This document shows, one piece after another, positions 48,486 to 56,712 of a DNA stretch of 64,000 nucleotides (position 1 is the first letter of the stretch; the number at the start of each line of letters is the position of its first letter). The notes under the pieces were generated by a model, which saw nothing but the letters and a program-made list of their open reading frames with translations, had not been told where the DNA came from and searched no databases. This DNA comes from JANNRA01 sp031401035 (GTDB lineage Bacteria > Desulfobacterota > Binatia > HRBIN30 > CADEER01): assembly GCA_031401035.1 (NCBI GenBank), contig JANNRA010000163.1:1-64000 (forward strand). Direction: 5' to 3'. Position numbers and translations under genes: made by a program.

Positions 48486-49196
48486 ATGGCGAGCCAGGCG
48501 GGATTGATGCTCGGGGTCGTGCTGTCGTGCGGCGCGGCAGGTGCCTGCGCGGCGGGACCCCCAACACCACCGCAGGCGCCCGCGGGCAGCGCCCCGCCGA
48601 CGGTGGTCGAGGTACGGCGCGACGCGCGGTGGGACACCGTGACGCGGCTGCGCGGGGCCGACCTGTCGCACGCGCTGGCGGCCGATCCGGCGTTTGCGGC
48701 GGCGCGGGCGCGCGACGACGCCGGCGCGCTGGCCCTGCGCTTCGTCGAGGCGTACCCGGCGTTCTTCCGCTTGGCGCCGCCGGCGGCGCTGCGCGTGCGC
48801 GCCGTCACCACCGACGAGCTCGGCTTCGCCCATGTGCGGCTCGACCAGACGTACGGCGGCCTCGAGGTGTGGCGTGGCGAGCTGCTCGTCCAGCTCGATG
48901 CCGAGCGCCGGGTCACCCGCGTGCAGGGGCACTACGCCGCGCTGCCGGCGGCGCTCGAGGTCACGCCGGCACTGAGCGCCGCGCAGGCACAGCAGGCCGC
49001 GGCGGCCGTGCTCGGCGCCGCCGCCTGCCGCGCCTGCACGGCCACCCTCGGCATCGCCGCCATCGATCCGCCGCGCCTCGCCTATCGCGTCGTGACGCGC
49101 CCGAGCCTCGCCGAGGGCTGGGTGGTCACAATCGACGCGCGCGACGGCGCGGTGCTCGAGCAGGTGCCGACGGTGCTGTCGTCGCCGCCACGCTGA
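48486..49196 (+). CDS. Stand-alone thermolysin-type propeptide protein (FTP/PepSY-like), secreted
   Basis: A 236-residue exported protein without a protease domain. After a signal peptide with a possible lipobox (VVLSCG), residues about 60-155 read as a fungalysin/thermolysin propeptide: FAHVRLDQTYGGLEVWRGEL is its signature, followed by LLVQLDAERRVTRVQGHY. The C-terminal part (LAYRVVTRPSLAEGWVVTID) is PepSY-like and ends with DGAVLEQVP. The next gene, 21 bp downstream, is an M4 peptidase with its own propeptide. It may act in trans as an inhibitor or folding helper (inference), or be a degenerate peptidase that lost its catalytic half. Confidence 0.75.
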   Translation: MASQAGLMLGVVLSCGAAGACAAGPPTPPQAPAGSAPPTVVEVRRDARWDTVTRLRGADLSHALAADPAFAAARARDDAGALALRFVEAYPAFFRLAPPAALRVRAVTTDELGFAHVRLDQTYGGLEVWRGELLVQLDAERRVTRVQGHYAALPAALEVTPALSAAQAQQAAAAVLGAAACRACTATLGIAAIDPPRLAYRVVTRPSLAEGWVVTIDARDGAVLEQVPTVLSSPPR

Positions 49197-49217
49197 AACA
49201 CCAGTGGAGGGTTGCCG

Positions 49218-52200
49218 ATGTCGTGCCGCCGCTTGTTCCTTGCCACCCTCGCCGGCGCCGCGGTCCTCACCGCGTCCGGCGCCCGCGACGCCGGCGCCGC
49301 CGCGGCGCGTCTGCGCGACCTGATCCGCGTCCATCCGCTGGCGCAGGCCCCCCACGCTGCTGCCCCGGCCGCGGCGCACGGCGCCGGCGGGGACTCCCGA
49401 GCCGCGGCGCTACGCGCGCGGCTACGGCAGTGGCGCGCGGGCACCGCCGGCGGTGTCGCCGGCTTGGCAGCGCTGCAGGCGCGCGCCGGGGCGGACGTCC
49501 GCGTCCGCCTGCGCCCGGACACCGGGACGCCACGCGAGATCCGCGCTGCACGCCTCGCGGGGGGCGCCGCCAGCCTGCATGCCGGCGCGGGGCAGGACGA
49601 GGACACGGCGCGCGCCTTCCTGCGCGTCAACGCGCGTCTCCTGCGCCTCGACGATCCGGACCGCGAGCTGCGCCTCGAACGCCGCCACCAGGACGAGCTC
49701 GGGCGCCGCCACCTTCGTTTCGCGCAGACCTTTCGCGGCGTGCCGGTCTGGCCCGCCGAACTCACCGTGCACCTCGACCCCGGCGGCAACGTCGACCTGA
49801 TGAACGGCGCCTACGTCGTGACGCCGCGGCGCACGGCGGGTACGCCGACGATCACGGCCGCCGCCGCCGTCGCGCGCGCCCGCGACGCCGCGGGGCTCGG
49901 CGACGGCGCCGAGGCGACGGAGCTGATCGTCTTCGCCCCCGGCGACCGCCCGCCGCGCCTGGCGTGGAAGATCGAGATCCGCCAGGGGCTGGCGGCCCGT
50001 TGGCTGGTGGTCGTCGATGCCCAGTCGGGTGCGGTGCTGCTGGCCCTCGACCAGATCACCGACGACAACGTCGCCGGCAGCGGCCTCGATCTCTTCGGCG
50101 AGCGCCGCCCGCTCAACGTCTGGCGCGAGGACGGCGCGCACTACCTCGTTGACACCAGCAAGCCGATGTACGACCCAACCTCGGACCCACCCAGCGCCGA
50201 GCGCACGCGCGGCGGCATCGTCGTCCTCGACGCCCGCAACCGCGAGCCCGACGGCGAGGGGATGATCCCGCTGGCGCTGATCGCGTCGCCCACGGCGACC
50301 GCCTGGCCCGTCGCCGACGCGGTGAGCGCCGCCTTCGGGTTGTCCGAGACCTACGACTACTTCCTCGAGCGGCACGGGCGCGACTCGCTCGACGGCGAGG
50401 GCGGCACCCTGCTCGGCGTCGTGCGCTTCTCGAACGAGTTCCGCAACGCCTTCTGGAACGGCACGCTGATGGTCTTCGGCGACGGCCTGCCGTACGCCGG
50501 CGCGCTCGACATCGTCGCCCACGAACTGACGCACGGCGTCACCGAGAAGACCGCCAACCTCGTCTACCGCGACCAGTCGGGCGCCGTGAACGAGGCGCTG
50601 TCGGACATCTTCGGCGAGATGGTCGAGGCGCGCACGTTCGGCGACAACGACTGGCTGATCGGCTCGGTCCTCGCGCAGCCGTCGCGCAACATGGCCGATC
50701 CGAACGCGCTGGAAATCGCCGCCGGCCGCGTCTACCCGGCCCGCCTGAGCGAGCTGATCGCGCCCGACGATCCGTTCCTCGACAACTTCAAGAACCGAGA
50801 CAACGGCGGCGTGCACCTCAACAGTTCGATCATCAACCACGCCTTCTACCAGCTCGCCGAGGGGCTGCCCGCGGCGCTCGGCCTGCGCGACGCGGCACGC
50901 ATCTTCCACCGCGCGCAGACCGTGCACCTGGTGGCGAGCTCGCAGTTCATCGACCTGCGGCTGGCCGCGGTCGCGTCCGCGGAGGAACTGTTCGGCGCCG
51001 GCTCGGCGCAGGCGCAGCGCAGCGCGGAGGCGTTCGACGTGGTCGAGATCTTCGACGGCACCGGTACCCCGGATCCGCGGCCGTTCCCCCCCGTCGCGGG
51101 TCCCGATGCGACGCTGTTCGCCTACTACGACCCCGAGAGTGACGCATACTTCCTCGGCCGTCGCGAGACCGCGCTGGGCGACGACCCCGAGTTCGGAGCG
51201 GCGCTGAGCGCCTTCGCGATCGCCGGCGCGCGGCCGGCGGTGGTGGGCGACGGCAGCTACGCGTTCTTCGTCGACAGCGCCAACGACATCTGCGCCATTC
51301 TCACCGATGGCAGCGAGCCCGAGACCTGCCTCGATTTCGCCGGCAGCGTCTTCTCCATCGCGCTGGCGCCGGACGGCAGCCGCGTGGCGCTGGTTCTGCT
51401 CGACGACGCCGGCGAGCCGGAGAACCGCATCACCGTCATCGACCTCGAGAACGAGGAGACCGAGACCTACCTGCTGCGGGCGCCCGAACTCGACGGCGGC
51501 GGGCTGAACACGGTGCTGTACGCCGAAGCGATGGACTTCACCGCCGACGGCCGCTTCCTCCTCTACGATGCCTTCAACGTCATCGAAGCCGGCGGCGATG
51601 CGGTCGGCGTGTGGAGCATCTACGCCCTCGACCTGCTGACCGACACGACGCTCACCATCGTGCCGCCGGTGCCCGGCTTCGATCTCAGCTTCCCGTCCCT
51701 GAGCCAGACCAGCGACAACTTCCTCACCTTCGACGCCTTCGACCAGGACGCGGGCGTCTCGACCATCATCACGGCGAACCTCGACACCGGCGACACGGCC
51801 GAGGTCGGGGCCGTCGGGGGCTTCGGCGTCCCCGGCTACACCGGCGACGATGCGGCGGTGGTCTACTCGCAGGTGAGCCCGAGCGCCCTGACCGGATTCG
51901 AGCTCCGCCGGCAGCCGCTGGCGGCCGACAGCATATCGCCGGCCGGCGCGTCGACCCTGTGGCTGAGCGACGGCGACTTCGGCGTCGTCTACCGGCGCGG
52001 GCCGTATACCGGCCCGCCACCGACGCCCACCCCCACGCGTCGTCCCACCACCGGGTCGGCGACGCCGACGCCGGGGCGGTGCTTCGGCGACTGCAATGAC
52101 AACGACGCGGTCTCGATCGACGAGTTGGTGCGGGGCGTCAGCATCGCCCTCGGCGCCGCGGCCGTGGCGCAGTGCCCCCGCTTCGACGCCAACGGCAACA

Positions 52201-52265
52201 ACGAGGTGAGCATCAGCGAGCTCGTGCAGGCGGTGAACGCCGCCCTGGCCGGCTGCGCGTCATGA
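49218..52265 (+). CDS. M4 (thermolysin-like) metallopeptidase with beta-propeller and dockerin-like tail
   Basis: A 1015-residue secreted zinc protease. Order: signal peptide, FTP/PepSY propeptide (about 90-290, with LRFAQTFRGVPVWPAELTVH), M4 catalytic domain (about 290-610) with the zinc site H435-E-L-T-H439 and the third ligand Glu in NEALSDIFGEM, a large PD40-like beta domain (about 630-930), a PTPTPTRRPT linker and a C-terminal dockerin-like pair of loops (GDCNDNDAVSIDEL and FDANGNNEVSISEL). The start ATG has GGAGGG 7 bases upstream; a TTG six bases earlier is rejected. The tail matches the severed one at 46560-46746. It follows the propeptide gene. Confidence 0.92.
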   Translation: MSCRRLFLATLAGAAVLTASGARDAGAAAARLRDLIRVHPLAQAPHAAAPAAAHGAGGDSRAAALRARLRQWRAGTAGGVAGLAALQARAGADVRVRLRPDTGTPREIRAARLAGGAASLHAGAGQDEDTARAFLRVNARLLRLDDPDRELRLERRHQDELGRRHLRFAQTFRGVPVWPAELTVHLDPGGNVDLMNGAYVVTPRRTAGTPTITAAAAVARARDAAGLGDGAEATELIVFAPGDRPPRLAWKIEIRQGLAARWLVVVDAQSGAVLLALDQITDDNVAGSGLDLFGERRPLNVWREDGAHYLVDTSKPMYDPTSDPPSAERTRGGIVVLDARNREPDGEGMIPLALIASPTATAWPVADAVSAAFGLSETYDYFLERHGRDSLDGEGGTLLGVVRFSNEFRNAFWNGTLMVFGDGLPYAGALDIVAHELTHGVTEKTANLVYRDQSGAVNEALSDIFGEMVEARTFGDNDWLIGSVLAQPSRNMADPNALEIAAGRVYPARLSELIAPDDPFLDNFKNRDNGGVHLNSSIINHAFYQLAEGLPAALGLRDAARIFHRAQTVHLVASSQFIDLRLAAVASAEELFGAGSAQAQRSAEAFDVVEIFDGTGTPDPRPFPPVAGPDATLFAYYDPESDAYFLGRRETALGDDPEFGAALSAFAIAGARPAVVGDGSYAFFVDSANDICAILTDGSEPETCLDFAGSVFSIALAPDGSRVALVLLDDAGEPENRITVIDLENEETETYLLRAPELDGGGLNTVLYAEAMDFTADGRFLLYDAFNVIEAGGDAVGVWSIYALDLLTDTTLTIVPPVPGFDLSFPSLSQTSDNFLTFDAFDQDAGVSTIITANLDTGDTAEVGAVGGFGVPGYTGDDAAVVYSQVSPSALTGFELRRQPLAADSISPAGASTLWLSDGDFGVVYRRGPYTGPPPTPTPTRRPTTGSATPTPGRCFGDCNDNDAVSIDELVRGVSIALGAAAVAQCPRFDANGNNEVSISELVQAVNAALAGCAS

Positions 52266-52500
52266 GCCCCAGGAACCGTCTCCTCGCGCCGTCGTCGCCG
52301 CGCCCGATTCGTCGCGCAGCTCGTAGAGGCGGAAGAAGCCGCCGTCGGCGTCGCGTACGCGCGTGCGGCCGAAGCCGGCCTCGGCAGCCAGGGCGCGCAC
52401 TGTGTCCTCGCGGATCTTGAAGGCCGGCGCGACGCGCTCGTCGGCGATCAGCAGCGCGCCGTCCGGCGCCTGGCCGGCCGAGGCGGTTCCCGCGCTCGTC
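52260..52500 (-). pseudogene. C-terminal remnant of a SAM-dependent methyltransferase
   Basis: On the minus strand a frame ending at 52260 reads GALLIADERVAPAFKIRED then ALAAEAGFGRTRVRDADGGF and FRLYELRDES. This is the usual end of a class I methyltransferase (GG..L.ADERVAE, AGF, then RFYRL). The SAM-binding part is missing; upstream the sequence passes into an unrelated hydrolase fragment in another frame. It is convergent with, and touches, the end of the M4 peptidase gene. Confidence 0.6.
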
Positions 52501-52851
52501 GGTAAGGCGGCTGAACTCGTCGAGCAGGAAGATGATGTCGAGCGGCCGGTCGATGGCGAGCTGTTCGAAGGTGCCGCTCATGTCGAAGAAGGTGTTGCCC
52601 TGGTGGTCGGGCGCGACGACGACGAAGCCGTGGCTGGCGAGGTGCTCGGCCTGGAAGGTGTTCTGGAAGCGGATGCCGTTCGAGCTGTGCGAGAATGTGA
52701 TGAGCGGGAAGGGCGCGTCGTCGGCCAGCGCCACGTCGCGCGCCGACTCGGCAGCCGGGTACCAGACCTCCGTCAGCAGCGTGCGGCCGCGCGCCGCGTC
52801 GCGCAGCTCGACGCGCGTGACTCCGACACAGGTGCCGCGGCTACAGGGCGG
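52500..52851 (-). pseudogene. Internal fragment of a predicted dienelactone hydrolase-like protein
   Basis: The minus strand encodes CVGVTRVELRDAARGRTLLT then EVWYPAAESAR, PFPLITFSHSSNGIRFQNTF and VAPDHQGNTFFD, the early beta strands of the alpha/beta-hydrolase family related to dienelactone hydrolase and PAF acetylhydrolase. It has no signal peptide or credible start codon; it follows the aroG stop in the same frame. Coding ends near 52500, before any GxSxG nucleophile, where it is joined to a methyltransferase remnant. I read the region as deletion debris. Confidence 0.6.
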
Positions 52852-53925
<1,074 letters not shown>

Positions 53926-53937
53926 GGGCGGCTCCAG

Positions 53938-53975
53938 AAAACAAAAAAGCCCTGAGGCTTGGGGCCCCAGGGCTT
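53938..53975 (-). terminator. Intrinsic terminator of the aroG attenuator
   Basis: On the minus strand AAGCCCTGGGG (53975-53965) and CCTCAGGGCTT (53957-53947) form an 11-bp stem with one G-U pair, followed by TTTTTTGTTTT. It lies between the leader peptide and the aroG start and is the strongest terminator in the window. Confidence 0.85.
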
Positions 53976-54000
53976 CGGGTTCATCGGTGTGGTCGGCGTG

Positions 54001-54081
54001 TCACGCCGAGGTCAGACCCCGCAGCCCTGGCAAAGGCCAGGTAAAGTAGAAAAACCAGGTGCGGGTGGGCTGCGACGACAT
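54001..54081 (-). CDS. aroG leader peptide, aromatic-rich
   Basis: A 26-codon frame from ATG 54081 to TGA at 54003-54001. Residues W9, F10, F11, Y12, F13 and W15 put six aromatic codons covering Trp, Phe and Tyr into seven, followed by PLPGLRGLTSA. Strand 1 of the pause hairpin overlaps these codons. There is no Shine-Dalgarno sequence, and the promoter lies so close that the message may start at the ATG. Confidence 0.8.
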   Translation of the reverse strand: MSSQPTRTWFFYFTWPLPGLRGLTSA

Positions 54082-54086
54082 AGGTC

Positions 54087-54116
54087 TAGCTATCGCACAC
54101 TGAGCGCGACGGTCAA
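54087..54116 (-). promoter_or_regulatory. Candidate sigma70-type promoter for the aroG leader
   Basis: On the minus strand TTGACC (54116-54111), an 18-base spacer and TAGCTA (54092-54087). The predicted start is at or next to the A of the leader ATG (54081), which would give a leaderless transcript. The AT-rich patch stands out from its GC-rich surroundings. Confidence 0.5.
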
Positions 54117-54136
54117 CCACGGAGTGCCGGCGGTCG

Positions 54137-54769
54137 TCACGCGAGCTTCTCCCAGTGCAGGCATTCGTCGATCGACCGGCGCGGCGGGCGCCAGAAGGTG
54201 CCGCGCGGCCAGCCGATGGGCAGCATGGCGGCGCTGGGGCAGTTCTCCGGCAGGCCGAGCCAGGCGTCGAGTTCGCGGCCAAAGGCGAGGTGCACGGTGG
54301 TCAGCGAGGCGCCGAGGCCAACGGCACGGCAGGCGAGCAGGATGTTCTGGATGGCGGGAAAGAGCGCCTGTGTCTGCGGTAGGCCACGCCGCGTCCAGCC
54401 GGCGACGAAGAGCAGCACCGGTGCCTCGTGCAGGTGCTCGGCGAGATGGATGGCGCCGCGCATCGCCTGCCGCTTCACCTCCGGGTAGGCCGGGTCGCGC
54501 GCCGCCTCGACGGCCGGCGCGATGTAGGCGGTGAACACGGCGCGGTAGCGCTCGGCCACCCAGGCGCGCCGGGCGGGCTCGCTGACGGCGATGAACGACC
54601 ACGGCTGGCGGTTGCCGCCGCTGGGGGCGAACGTGCCGGCCTCGCAGACCTTGCGGATCAGCGCCCGGGGCACCGGGTCGGGCTTGAGGCGGCGCACGGC
54701 GCGTGCGGTGCGCAGACCCGCGAGCAGCGGGACGTCCTCACCGAGGGCGTCGATTTCGTCGTCGGTCAT
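54137..54769 (-). CDS. Nitroreductase-family flavoprotein
   Basis: A 210-residue FMN-dependent oxidoreductase. The FMN phosphate motif RTARAVRRLKPDPVPRALI is followed by AGTFAPSGGNRQPWSFIAV, and a later GLGASLTTVHLAFG completes the family pattern. Substrate unknown. The start ATG lies inside a copy of a dispersed CATCTGTGG repeat, which might mean that the true start is a little downstream (for example after EIDALGEDV). It is divergent from the SRPBCC gene, with only 38 bp between the start codons. Confidence 0.88.
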   Translation of the reverse strand: MTDDEIDALGEDVPLLAGLRTARAVRRLKPDPVPRALIRKVCEAGTFAPSGGNRQPWSFIAVSEPARRAWVAERYRAVFTAYIAPAVEAARDPAYPEVKRQAMRGAIHLAEHLHEAPVLLFVAGWTRRGLPQTQALFPAIQNILLACRAVGLGASLTTVHLAFGRELDAWLGLPENCPSAAMLPIGWPRGTFWRPPRRSIDECLHWEKLA

Positions 54770-54796
54770 CTGTGGCCATCCGCGTCCATCTGTGGT
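54767..54796. repeat. CATCTGTGG-type dispersed repeat, copy 1
   Basis: CATCTGTGGC, CATCCGCGTC and CATCTGTGGT follow each other in three 10-base steps. A related 30-bp copy lies at 57938-57967 (24 of 30 identical). Repeats of this kind are known between genes in many bacterial genomes (from memory). Confidence 0.7.
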
Positions 54797-54807
54797 TTTG
54801 CCCAGCC

Positions 54808-55278
54808 ATGGCGAAGTTTCCCACCCGGGTCGAGTCCTCGGTCACCGTCAGGGCGCCGATCGAGAAGGTCTACAAGTACCTCTGGGATGTGGTCGGCTCC
54901 TCGACGTGCATCCCGGGGCTGGCGAGCTGCAAGAAGGCCGGCAAGGACACCTATCGCTTCGTCTACGACGACCGCTCGGCGATGGGGATCACCATGAAGG
55001 TGCGGTACACCGCCGCCTACACCGGCGACGGCAAGAGCCGCATCGCCTTCGTCGGCACCGCCGGCAAGGACGACAACACCGATGTCGATGGCGAGCTGCG
55101 GCTGGCGAAGAGCGGCGCCGGGACGAAGATCACGCTCACCCAGATGTTGGCACCGGACACGCCGGTGCCGTCGCTGCTGCAGCGACTGGTGAAGTCATTC
55201 GCGGAGAAGGAGGCGAGCGGCGGCGCAGCGGAGTACCTGGCCAACGTCAAGCAGACGTTGGAGGGGAAGAAGGGCTGA
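54808..55278 (+). CDS. SRPBCC-family (START/Bet v1-like) protein
   Basis: A 156-residue protein of the SRPBCC fold, which forms a hydrophobic ligand cavity. The start VESSVTVRAPIEKVYKYLWD is the typical first strand and helix, and the C-terminal long helix runs from PVPSLLQRLVKSFAEKEA to the end. Closest in feel to the carbon-monoxide-dehydrogenase subunit G (CoxG)-like group, but the ligand is unknown. The start ATG at 54808 is preferred over upstream in-frame codons because those lie inside the divergent gene and the repeat. Confidence 0.8.
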   Translation: MAKFPTRVESSVTVRAPIEKVYKYLWDVVGSSTCIPGLASCKKAGKDTYRFVYDDRSAMGITMKVRYTAAYTGDGKSRIAFVGTAGKDDNTDVDGELRLAKSGAGTKITLTQMLAPDTPVPSLLQRLVKSFAEKEASGGAAEYLANVKQTLEGKKG

Positions 55279-55402
55279 GGGGAACGGCGGCGAGCACCGC
55301 GGCGCCGATGCCGCGGCGGACGGTGATCGGCATCGCAGATGCATAGCATGCGGAGGGTGTCGGGGCTGGACAGCCAGCGCCGAATCCCGTTCACTACCGA
55401 GC

Positions 55403-56674
55403 TTGGCCCATCCGCGTTCCCGTCTGCAGCGTCTGCTCGGCGCGCCGCCGCTGACCGACCGCCAGTGGCGGGTGCTGCTGGCGCTCGGCGTCGCCAACCT
55501 CGTCGACAACTACGACGGCGCCCTGCTCGGCATGGCCCTGCCGCAGATCCAGGCCGGCCTGGGGGTGCCAGAGGACGCCGTCGGCGGCCTGCTCGCCGTC
55601 GTGCGGCTCGGCGTCATTCCCGCCGTCGTCCTCACCGTCCTCGCCGACCGCATCGGCCGCCGCTCGCTGCTGCTGGTGACCATCGTCGGCTTCACGCTGT
55701 TCACCTTCCTCACCGCCCTGGCCACCGATGCGACGACCTTCATGGCGGTGCAGTTCGTCGCCCGGTCCTTCATCGCCGCCGAGAACATCCTCGCCATCGT
55801 CGTCATCGCCGAGGAGTTCGATGCGCGCAGCCGCGGCTGGGGCATCGGCATGCTCGGCGCGCTCGGCGCCTTCGGCTACGGCATCGCCTCGCTGATGTTC
55901 TCCTTCGTCGACCTGCTACCCTATGGCTGGCGCGCGCTGTACGTCGTCGGCGTCGCGCCGCTGCTGTTGTTGGCGTGGTTTCGCCGCTCGCTCGACGAGA
56001 CCGCCCGCTTCACCGCCCACCGCGCCGCCCGCCGCGACGGCGGCGGCCTCGCCGCCGTCCTGCAACCGCTGCGCAATCTGATCCGCATGTATCCGGGCCG
56101 CATGCTGGCCCTCGGCGCCGCCATCGTCCCGTTCGCCTTCGTCACCGAGACGGCGATGTTCTTCGCCTCGAAGTTCCTCCAGGAGGTGCATGGCTACGCG
56201 CCGCGCGACGTCGCGGTGATGTACCTGACGGTCGGCATCTTCGGGCTGCTCGGCAACATCATCGCCGGCACGCTCGGCGACCGTTTCGGCCGCAAGGCGG
56301 TGCTGGTCGTCGGCCTGCTCGTCCTCGGCGCCGCCGCCGCCGGCTTCTACAACCTGGACGGCCTGCTGGTGCCGCTCTGCTGGGGGCTGATGGCGATGAG
56401 CGTGACGATGGTCGTCGTGCTGTTCGCCGCCCTCGGCAGCGAGCTCTTCCCGACCTCCTACCGTTCCACGGCCTCCGGCGCGCGCGCCATCATCGCCACC
56501 CTCGGCGCCGCCAGCGGCCTGTGGCTGGAGGGGGTTCTGTACAGCGCCACCGGCAGCCACGCGGCGGCGATCACCAGCATGTTGGTGCTGGTCCCCGTCG
56601 CGCCGCTGGTCATCGCCCTGTTCCTCCCCGAGACCGCCAACCGCGAACTCGAGGAGATTGCGCCCGAGCGCTGA
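55403..56674 (+). CDS. MFS transporter (sugar/aromatic-acid type)
   Basis: A 423-residue major facilitator with about twelve helices. Motif A LADRIGRRSLLLV follows helix 2 and a second copy GTLGDRFGRKAVLVVG follows helix 8. SELFPTSYRSTASGARA near helix 10-11 is the PETS-like signature of the metabolite:H+ symporter/sugar porter group. The start is a TTG (reading AHPRSRLQRLL next), with no better ATG before helix 1. It precedes the creatininase-family gene by 38 bp and may import its substrate (inference). Confidence 0.82.
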   Translation: MAHPRSRLQRLLGAPPLTDRQWRVLLALGVANLVDNYDGALLGMALPQIQAGLGVPEDAVGGLLAVVRLGVIPAVVLTVLADRIGRRSLLLVTIVGFTLFTFLTALATDATTFMAVQFVARSFIAAENILAIVVIAEEFDARSRGWGIGMLGALGAFGYGIASLMFSFVDLLPYGWRALYVVGVAPLLLLAWFRRSLDETARFTAHRAARRDGGGLAAVLQPLRNLIRMYPGRMLALGAAIVPFAFVTETAMFFASKFLQEVHGYAPRDVAVMYLTVGIFGLLGNIIAGTLGDRFGRKAVLVVGLLVLGAAAAGFYNLDGLLVPLCWGLMAMSVTMVVVLFAALGSELFPTSYRSTASGARAIIATLGAASGLWLEGVLYSATGSHAAAITSMLVLVPVAPLVIALFLPETANRELEEIAPER

Positions 56675-56712
56675 CCCCGCCGAGGGAGCGTCGATCCCCG
56701 GAAAGGAACCCC

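Larger units (their letters stand above)
53938..54081 (-). promoter_or_regulatory. aroG transcription attenuator (leader, pause hairpin, antiterminator, terminator)
   Basis: Three mutually exclusive stems can be drawn on the minus strand. 1:2 is CCTGGC (54041-54036) with GCCAGG (54031-54026), loop CTTT, inside the leader peptide. 2:3 is CCAGGGCT (54030-54023) with AGCCCTGG (53974-53967), eight perfect pairs, the antiterminator. 3:4 is the terminator at 53975-53947. A ribosome stalled on the Trp/Phe/Tyr codons would cover strand 1 and free strand 2 to pair with 3, allowing transcription of aroG when aromatic amino acids are scarce. This is the logic of the trp attenuator; it is inferred, not measured. 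Confidence 0.8.
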
